This document shows, piece after piece, positions 56,855-64,000 of a stretch of 64,000 nucleotides of DNA. The stretch's first letter is position 1. Each line of letters begins with the position of its first letter. The notes beneath the pieces are model-generated. The model searched no databases, was not told the origin of the DNA, and worked only from the letters and a program-made list of their open reading frames with translations. This DNA comes from Papaver somniferum (lineage: Eukaryota > Streptophyta > Magnoliopsida > Ranunculales > Papaveraceae). The position numbers and the translations under genes were made by a program. The stretch is from positions 3,694,929-3,758,928 of the forward strand of contig NC_039362.1 of the NCBI RefSeq assembly GCF_003573695.1. Direction: 5' to 3'.

Positions 56855-58981
56855 TGACAAAATGGGGGTCTAACAACCACACCCAATATTTCGATTAGCA
56901 ATCTGTATGGACAAACTCCGAGTTACTTTCTAGAGAATCAACTACACAGTCAGACTCAATTTAGATAGAAATATCTCAAGGAGTTATTATCTCAATCTTT
57001 CTATTTAAATCTTACTCAAGCAAACATCGAGTCTCAATTTAAATACAAGAGATATAACTTGGATGGTACCAAAGACCAATATCCAAGTGTCAATCAATTT
57101 AAATCAACAACCAAAAGGTCGGATATTCTAATTGAATGAACAACGCACAACCTGTATTATTTCAACTATATAACGAAATATAATGCGGAAAAGAAATAAC
57201 ACAGACACCGGAATTTTGTTAACGAGGAAACCGCAAATGCAGAATAACCCAGGGACCTGGTCCAGATTAAACATACACTGTATTAAGCTGCTACAGACAC
57301 TATCCTACTCCTATCTAACTTCGGTCTGGACCGTAGTTGAACCCAAACCAATCTGACACTGATCCAAGGTACAATTATGCTCCTACGCCTCTGATCCTAT
57401 CAGGATACTACGTACTTGATTCCCTTAGCCGATCTCACCCACAACCAAGAGTTGCTACGACCCAAAGTCGAAGACTAAAAATAAACAAATCGGTATCACA
57501 TAGAAAAGTCTACAGTAATAGATAAATCCGTCTCCCACGAATATACCTACAAGTTTTTGTTCCGTCTTTTGATAAATCAAGGTGAACATGAACCAATTGA
57601 TAAAACCAGACTTATATTCCCGAAGAACAGCTCATCTTTATCAATCACCTCACAATAGTCTTAATCGACGCAGCGAAAAAAGATATTGTGGAATCACAAA
57701 CGATGAGACGAAGTGTTTGTGACTACTTTTATATCTTGCCTATCGGAGATAGAAATCTCAAGCCAATTATTACAATTGTACTCGTAGGATAGAAACATCA
57801 AGATCAGATCACACAACTACGATAAAAGTAGTATCGGTCTGGCTTCACAATTCCAATGAAGTTTTTAAGTTGTTAACCTGGTTTTAGAAGAAGAAAACCA
57901 AAGGTTAAAGGAGAATCGGCTCTAGCTTAGCACAACTAGTATTACACAGAATGTGTGGGGATTAGGTTTCCCAGTTGCTAGAGTTCTCCCTTATATAGTC
58001 TTCAAATCAGGGTTTGCAATCACCATAACTAGTCCAAATGACTCAAATGAACTAGTTAGAGAGTTGTTCAATTGCTTAGATCTTTATGAACTACACAAGA
58101 CACAATTGAAGAAAAAACGATGTGATTCACTCGAATCGATTCATGAACTATAAAGCCATGGTTTGCAATAGCATTCCTTAGTTTATTAAGATAAGTTCAC
58201 AAACATCGTTTTTAGACATAACCTACTCAAGTTCGCAGACTGGGTTCGCGGACTTAAGTTCCCGGATGGAGTTCACAAACTCCAGCAGGAATTCTCGGGT
58301 TCGAGAACTACGCCAGTTCGCGGACTGAAGTTCACGTACTACTCCGGTTTCACTTGATCAACAAGGTTCGCAAATTTTGGTTCAATCAATAAGGACTTAT
58401 ACATATATGTGTTTCCAAAATAATGCTTATATCCTCCAATGGTTATATTGTCTAAACTCTCATTTCAATCATTGAAACATTCTCAGAAGGCGTCATATAA
58501 TTGTTATTCACAAACTATTTTTCATCAGAGAAATTTCCAAAATGATTGAAACATAACATGACTTTCATCACTAGGTAAAGATGAACTTGGCTAAAGCGAA
58601 AGCTTTACCAACACATATTTCGAGAAATAGATAAGCGAGATATACTCAGCTCGAAACATCACATGTGTATAATCTTAGTCTATATAGGAAAACGACTTTT
58701 GTCTCAAGATAAGAGATAGAGTAGATAGAATTTTGAGTGATAGATAAGTTCAAGTCTCCACATACCTTTTAGTCGATGTAGATCCACTGGTTCCTTGAGT
58801 AGTCCTTTGTCTTGTATGATGATATCCATGGAGTTCTTGAGCTCAACTACACTTTCTATCCTAGTCCGAGACCTTATCTGTAGTAGACTAGAAATCAAGA
58901 CTTTCTAGTTTTGATCACTAAAATTGACAAACATGCTTGAGATAGCAACGCATGCGAGTTCGACCGAGCAATGCTGTAACA
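56855..58981 (-). mobile_element. Solo LTR of the A family
   Basis: 2,127 bp, TGACAAAATGGGGGTC to GCTGTAACA, flanked by CTAGG on both sides (56850-56854, 58982-58986). It lacks about 200 bp relative to the A LTR after GGGTTTGCAATCA (near 58021). TATA near 57992 (minus); motif array 58231-58347. It arose by insertion of a full element followed by LTR-LTR recombination. Confidence 0.9.
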
Positions 58982-59014
58982 CTAGGCAATAAGAATTTCT
59001 GTAGAACATTTCAC

Positions 59015-59344
59015 TTAATTTGAATATATACTCTTCTCATATTCTTTGTATTCCTCAAGCTCATCTTCGATCAGATCAATTCTAGATTCTAGATTCTCCA
59101 TCTTTTCTTCAAGTCTCTTGGAAGAAGCTTCTAATTCACCTTTCAGGGCACGAACTTGTTCCAAGACTAGATTCATGGTCATGGAGAGCTTATCAAAATG
59201 AGAAACAGAGATGTTCCCATCCAGAGAGGAACCGTGAATATCCGGGCTCATAATATTATCAGAAGAATAAAATTTTATCTTCTTTGACGGAAAGAGAACA
59301 GTCCAAACATCACTTTTTTTGCTTGAAAGACTTGAAGTGGACAT
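59015..59344 (-). CDS. Small coiled-coil ORF of A, MSTSS family
   Basis: 109 residues: MSTSSLSSKK start, VWTVLFPSKKIKF block (about residues 13-25), then a long helix (EQVRALKGELEASSKRLEEK, continuing ENLESRIDLIEDELEEY). The same architecture and start occur in B2 at 33316-33657. It lies 3' of gag, where copia elements normally continue into protease and integrase. Function unknown. Confidence 0.5.
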   Translation of the reverse strand: MSTSSLSSKKSDVWTVLFPSKKIKFYSSDNIMSPDIHGSSLDGNISVSHFDKLSMTMNLVLEQVRALKGELEASSKRLEEKMENLESRIDLIEDELEEYKEYEKSIYSN

Positions 59345-59919
59345 GATGGAAGAGATAGATGAAATGCTAAGAAAACAATCTTCATTTTAAAGGAAACTGA
59401 GGAAAGGAGATAATTATCCATAATACCCTTTGACCAAAACCCTAGCAGAATTTTGAGTATCCTTAGAAAAAGATCTAAATAACAAAAACAGAAATATTCC
59501 ATCACAATCCTCTCGAAGATTATGATTTGTTGTCTAAGAGGGATAGCCAAGAAATCCTCAATACAATATTACAAACTGTAAATGTTCCAATCCTCTCCAG
59601 GACTGGGTAACTTCTTTTTAGGGGATGAAGTATTTATACTTTATTTCTGTCTTGTTTTTGAGAAGAAAGAGTTATGAACATCATCCTTTCTTCCCTTTAG
59701 CATAGATTTGAATATCTTGATTGTTGATTTTCGTAAACTATGCATTCTCTTCGAAATCTATTTTACAAAGGCTGAGGGTTTTGTATGAGATTTATTTTTC
59801 TTCTTCTGCAAACAACTTTTTATAGAAGAAGATTTTTTCTGTTTCCTAGTGCCACAATTTTTTGGAAGAACCTGATAATCACAAGAGTAATCCACAAGAT
59901 TAGATACGTTCTTGTGATT
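59345..59919. other. Spacer between gag relic and small ORF in A
   Basis: AT-rich; no ORF with family features. Confidence 0.45.
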
Positions 59920-60864
59920 TTATATACTAACCTTATTGTCAGGGTGACTTAAAAATGGTATAGAATCAGGGGAATTTTGCTGACAAATTTTTAACGGAAT
60001 AAAAAAGTTTTGATAAGAATCATGATTGCAACTGATCATCTCCAATTTTAATTTAGACAGTTGAAAATCCAGATTTTCAATCTTTTTAATTAGGACTTCC
60101 TTTTCTAGTTGAAGAACATCTGCGGAAGTAAGATTGTTTATCATGGAATAATCAGGACTATTAGGAGGACATACATGATTATCAGCAAACAAAGAGCGAA
60201 CCATCACAAATATCATCCTCAGGACAGTAGTCAAGAGTGGCCATCCATGCTTTAGTTATCTCACTCACCTCCGTATCAGGATATTTAGAAATATCATGAA
60301 CACTTCTATATCACTTGAAGCAAGAATTATTAACATAGTTTTTCTGAACCTTTTTATTGATTGACTGCCTTTTCTTTTGAGACTTTCTTTTACTCAGTCT
60401 AAGAGATTTTTTAAGCTGTTGTATAAACAGTGATAGAGTCGAGTTAAAGCAATTCTCATCCCTTTTGAGACTTACGATCAGATGCAGCAACATGGTTGCT
60501 AGTCAGATGACGTTTCTCTCTTTGTTCAAGTTCAAGATCGAAAATTTTCAACTTTCCGACTAGTGAATTTCTGGAAAGTGTATCAAGGTTATTTCCCTCG
60601 ACAATGACATGCTTTTTAGAATCGTATCTAAATGGAAGCGATCTGAGAATTTTCATCACAATGTCCTTTTCAGGAATAGTCTTATCCAATGCAAAAAATG
60701 CATCAACAATTTCAGACACTTTGTGATTAAACTCATCAAATGTTTCTTCATCTTCCATACGAAGGTTTTCCCAATAGGAATTAAGGTTTTGAAGCCTAGA
60801 TTCATTTTCACTGGTATTACCTTCAAATACTGTTTCTAAGATATCCCAAGCTTCTTTAGATTTA
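59920..60864 (-). pseudogene. gag, central and C-terminal part, of A
   Basis: From 60864 the frame reads SKEAWDILE-like, WENLRMEDEETFDEF, VMKILRSLPFRYDSKKHVI and LSRNSLVGKLKIFDLEL, ending at 60456. A knuckle remnant at about 60324-60285 reads CFK-stop-YRSVHDISKY: the second Cys codon is TGA and the last Cys is Tyr. An acidic, coiled tail follows (60234-59920). Continuous with 62547-62841 before the solo LTR inserted. Confidence 0.7.
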
Positions 60865-62546
60865 TGATAGACGCATTTTTGTGTCTATTTTGTTCTCAAT
60901 GATCTGTATTGTTAGTGCTCGATTTGTACTAATTATGGTGTTTTATGTGTGTGTAGGTATTTTTGGCCAATGAACATTTTTGGAAAAATCGGCTCAAAAA
61001 GTTGTTAAAGGCACCACCGGAGGACACATGTTATTCGGACTCTCATAGTTGGTTAAGGGGCACCTCAATTACTAAGGGGCATCTAATTTGATAAGGGGCA
61101 CATTCTTTACTATTCAGCACATATTGCTATTCACACTCCGGATTTGGCTAAGGGCTGACCACCTTCTTCTTCATTTCAAATTCTGTTTTTTGGCGGAAGA
61201 TAATGGCAGCACAAAAACAGATTTAAGTTTCGATTTTTGGTTGAATTTCAGAGAGGCCCAAAGGCCGAAACTCATTGGGCTTGTTCCTTTGGGATAAACA
61301 GAGATGGTAGAAGTGTTGGGTTCAATCCAGTTGGACCAAATAATCGGTGAGAAGGAAGCATAGTTCACAGGAAATTTATTATATGGGATTCTCTGACTTG
61401 ATTCTGGAGGGATTTTGGCGAGATTCAATCACTTATTTGGACATGTATGAACCTGTTACGCTGAAACAGGATTGGTAAGTCTCTTTGTTTCGAGAAAATA
61501 CGGATGTTACGTGGATTAAGAAAAAACAGGAAAATATATTCCTGTGAGTTAATCTAGAGATTTTTCTTATCTTTGGAAGGTTTTCTTGAGTCAACAACGT
61601 GTTCAAATTCATCTGAGACAAGTTTCTAGCGGGTTAGAGTGTGTAGAGATGCATTTAACGCGTGAAGAATCAACAAAAGGAAATTATTCGTGAAAATATA
61701 TTCTTTTTATTACAGAGATATTTGGAGTTATGAGAGGGATTTCTTGTGCCTGAGAAGTATAAAAAGGTTGTTACGGTTCATAAAAAGGTTATCGAGTGAT
61801 TTGGGAGTAAACAAAGATCAACAACGTGAGAAATCACGAGTTGCAGAGAGAAGTTTCTGCTGCTGCAGAACTGAAGAACACGAAGAACATAAGACGCCTG
61901 TGGACAGTCGTTCATGCTATAGTGTGAACGACAAACACAAGAGGGTCGCAGCGCTACAGTGTCAGCGACAATTCATTTTTATCGTTCTGTAACAGTGTCC
62001 ATTGTAACAAATATAAGTGTTACGAATCTCTATTTTCATATATTTTCATCCTTGTAAGCACCTTTTGAGCAATGAAATCATACTTTGAGCGTGTTTCCAA
62101 CATGATGAGCTAAACCCCAACACTTGGACGATGGAGGAAGACGAATTTCATACATGGGTAAAATTATTTAACTATTTTAAGACTTTTGCATTAATTTTAA
62201 TTGAAATATGATTTGAATTAATTGGTTGTCAATTAATTTGATGATGTATGCTTAGCTTAAATATTTTGATACATCATGCTTAGGATTTACAATTAATCTT
62301 TTGAGAATCTACCTTGGAAAATCAGAGTCCATGTTAATTTTATTTATTGAGCCTTCATTGTTGAGAATAAATAAATTGAACCCTATGTTATGAATTCGAC
62401 GAAATCCTAGTCCCAGTAACTCTCTTCATCTCGTGACAATTTTTATACATATATTTTTATTTTATTTTAGTTTATTAATTCTTAAAATCAATCTCATCAA
62501 GTCCGAGTGAACGACAACTTTCTTACCACTATCTAAAATCCGATCA
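60865..62546 (+). mobile_element. Solo LTR, Ty3-like
   Basis: 1,682 bp, TGATAGACGCATTTTTGTGTC... to ...AAAATCCGATCA, with flanks ATTTA (60860-60864) and ACTTA (62547-62551), a 5-bp TSD with one mismatch. The TGAT-GACGCATTT start and ATCCGATCA end are typical of Tat/Athila-type Ty3 LTRs in plants. It splits the A gag gene. The orientation is inferred from that terminus. Confidence 0.78.
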
Positions 62547-62841
62547 ACTTAGCGCAATTTGATACATGGTGCTGAAGACTTGGGGTAATGGCATGTAAGA
62601 TGGCCTTTAAACCGTCAGAGTTTTGCTTTGCAGCAAGTATCTCGGCAGGGGTGTATTCATCAATATTCTTGGGAACGTCATCTCCAACTGCCACAATGGG
62701 AGGATCGTAGCCATTAACAACATATACCCATGATTTAAAATCACGCGCTTGAAGAAAATCTCTCATAGCAATTTTCCATCATAAGTAATTAAATCCATCG
62801 AAGACTGGTGGTACGTTAATAGAGATAACACCTCTGTCCAT
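62547..62841 (-). pseudogene. gag N-terminal part of A
   Basis: Starts MDRGVISINVPPVFDG at 62841 and contains FLQARDFKSWVYVVNGYDPP and AAKQNSDGLKAILHA, up to the solo LTR. The conserved Trp pair is broken by TGA (YL-stop-WK), so the copy is dead independently of the insertion. Confidence 0.72.
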
Positions 62842-62890
62842 AGAGTCAGATCGCTACAAACACAGAGTTGTAAGGTCTTGAACGTGTTTG

Positions 62891-62907
62891 CCTGCTCTGA
62901 TACCAAT
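62891..62907 (-). other. Primer binding site of A
   Basis: The minus strand reads ATTGGTATCAGAGCAGG beside the LTR end. Confidence 0.85.
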
Positions 62908-64000
62908 TGAAAAAGCGGGGGTCTAACAACCACACCCAATATTTCGAATTAGCAATCTGTATGGACAAACTCCGAGTTTCTTTCTAGAGAATCAACTAGA
63001 CAGTTAGACTCAATGTAGATAGAAATAACTCAAGGAGTTATTATCTCTCTTTTGTTTTGATTTAGTCAAGCTAATAGAAATCAGCGAGTCTTTAATCAAA
63101 TACAAGGAATAACTTGGATGATACCAAAGACCAATATCCAAGTGTCAATCAATGTAAATCAATAACCAAAGGTTGGATATTCTAATTGATTGATCTTCAA
63201 CGCACAACCTGTATTATTTCAATTATAAAGATAAACAATGTAATGCGGAAAATGAAATAACACAGACACCAGAATTTTGTTAACGAGGAAACCGCAAATG
63301 CAGAAAAACCCCGGGACCTAGTCCAGATTAAACATACACTCTATTAAGCCGCTACAGATACTAGCCTACTCCAAGCTAACTTCGGTATGGACTGTAGTTG
63401 AACCCCAATCAATCTCACACTTATCCAAGGTACAGTTATGCTCCTACGCCTCTGATCCCAGCAGGATACTACGTACTTGATTCCCTTAGTTGATCTCACC
63501 CACAACTAAGAGTAGCTACGACCCAAAGTCGAAGACTTTAATAAACCAATCTGTATCACACAGAAAAGTCTATGACAATAGATAAATTCGTCTCCCACGA
63601 ATATACCTACGAGTTTTGTTCCGTCTTTTGATAAATCAAGGTGAACAGGAACCAATTGATAAACCAAACTTATATTCCTGAAGAACAACTCAGTATTATC
63701 AATCACCTCACAATAATTTTAATCGACGCAGCAAAAAAAGATATTGTGGAATCACAAACGATGAGACGAAGATGTTTGTGACTACTTTTATATCTTGCCT
63801 ATCGGAGATGGAAATCTCAAGCCAATAATTACAATTGTACTCGTACGATAGAAATAGCAAGATCAGATCACACAGCTACGATAAAAGTAGTATCGGTCTG
63901 GCTTCACAATCCCAATGAAGTCTTTAAGTCGTTAGCCTGGTTTAGAAGAAGAAACCAAAGGTTAAAGGAGAATCGACTCTAGCTTAGCACAACTAGTATC
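62908..64000 (-). mobile_element. A 5' LTR, cut by the window end
   Basis: TGAAAAAGCGGGGGTCTAAC onward, closely matching 44959-45848 and then 53760 onward (for example GGAGATGGAAATCTCAAG at 63804). About 1.1 kb of an expected ~2.3 kb is present. Confidence 0.88.

Larger units (their letters stand above)
44959..64000 (-). mobile_element. Copia element A, interrupted, right end outside the window
   Basis: Minus-oriented. 3' LTR in two pieces (44959-45848, 53760-55220), polypurine tract 55221-55236, internal region with gag relics, PBS 62891-62907, and 5' LTR from 62908 off the window. It was inserted into the B2 LTR after AAATC; the matching right TSD must lie beyond 64000. It hosts one intact non-autonomous element and two solo LTRs. 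No pol motifs are seen. Confidence 0.85.

Noticed and set aside
1..64000. tRNA or rRNA genes
   Set aside because: I saw no cloverleaf or rRNA core. The tRNA-like matches are primer binding sites next to LTRs.

Overview
The window looks like nuclear DNA of a flowering plant, probably a eudicot. It is AT-rich and intron-bearing, and it is packed with plant LTR retrotransposons, a Helitron relic, a Stowaway-like MITE and a TIR element carrying a plant mobile domain (PMD). I cannot name the species from sequence alone. Only two host-type coding regions are well supported, both on the + strand: a six-exon gene for a lysine-rich protein with a C-terminal FCP1-like HAD phosphatase domain (14947-18520), and a 497-codon ORF matching the N-terminal half of IDM1-like (increased DNA methylation) proteins but lacking the PHD and acetyltransferase halves (20424-21917). 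A degenerate second copy of the latter's 3' part lies at 22382-22925.

Left part (1-14.3 kb): C/A-rich non-coding DNA with a TATA-like promoter at 304. Next is a truncated minus-strand Ty1/copia element here called B1 (gag-derived internal region 2883-4839, PBS, 5' LTR 4858-7677). It abuts the 3' half of a plus-strand copia element A2 (CCHC relic, small ORF, polypurine tract, LTR from 9376). About 3 kb of unassigned, probably LTR-derived DNA with another TATA box at 12312 follows.

Middle part (14.3-33.1 kb): the two genes, unrecognised exon fragments (18522-19455), a decayed Helitron helicase C-terminus (23506-23873), a 72-bp MITE, and a 6.5-kb TIR element (25916-32407) flanked by the 10-bp direct repeat ATTAAATTCA. 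The TIR element carries a broken PMD gene, five copies of a 211-bp repeat and a very dense ATTCGG/CCGAAT motif. A Helitron-type 3' end (hairpin, then CTAG) closes this part at 33111, so the TIR element probably inserted into an old Helitron.

Right part (33.1-64 kb): a nest of retrotransposons whose order can be read from target-site duplications (TSDs). Copia element B2 (minus) was hit in its 5' LTR by B3 (35931-44654, TSD CAAGT) and by A (from 44959, running off the window). A's 3' LTR was hit by a non-autonomous element with 2.6-kb LTRs and a tRNA-Asp-type PBS (45849-53754, TSD CTATC). The 3' LTR of that element then received a 491-bp organelle-derived fragment ending in plastid clpP. Inside A lie two solo LTRs, one of A's own family (56855-58981, TSD CTAGG) and one Ty3-like (60865-62546, TSD ATTTA/ACTTA).

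No complete pol gene was recognised, so the retroelements look gag-only or non-coding. Several share a small coiled-coil ORF downstream of gag. The LTRs carry family-specific arrays of short motifs at a homologous place in U3.
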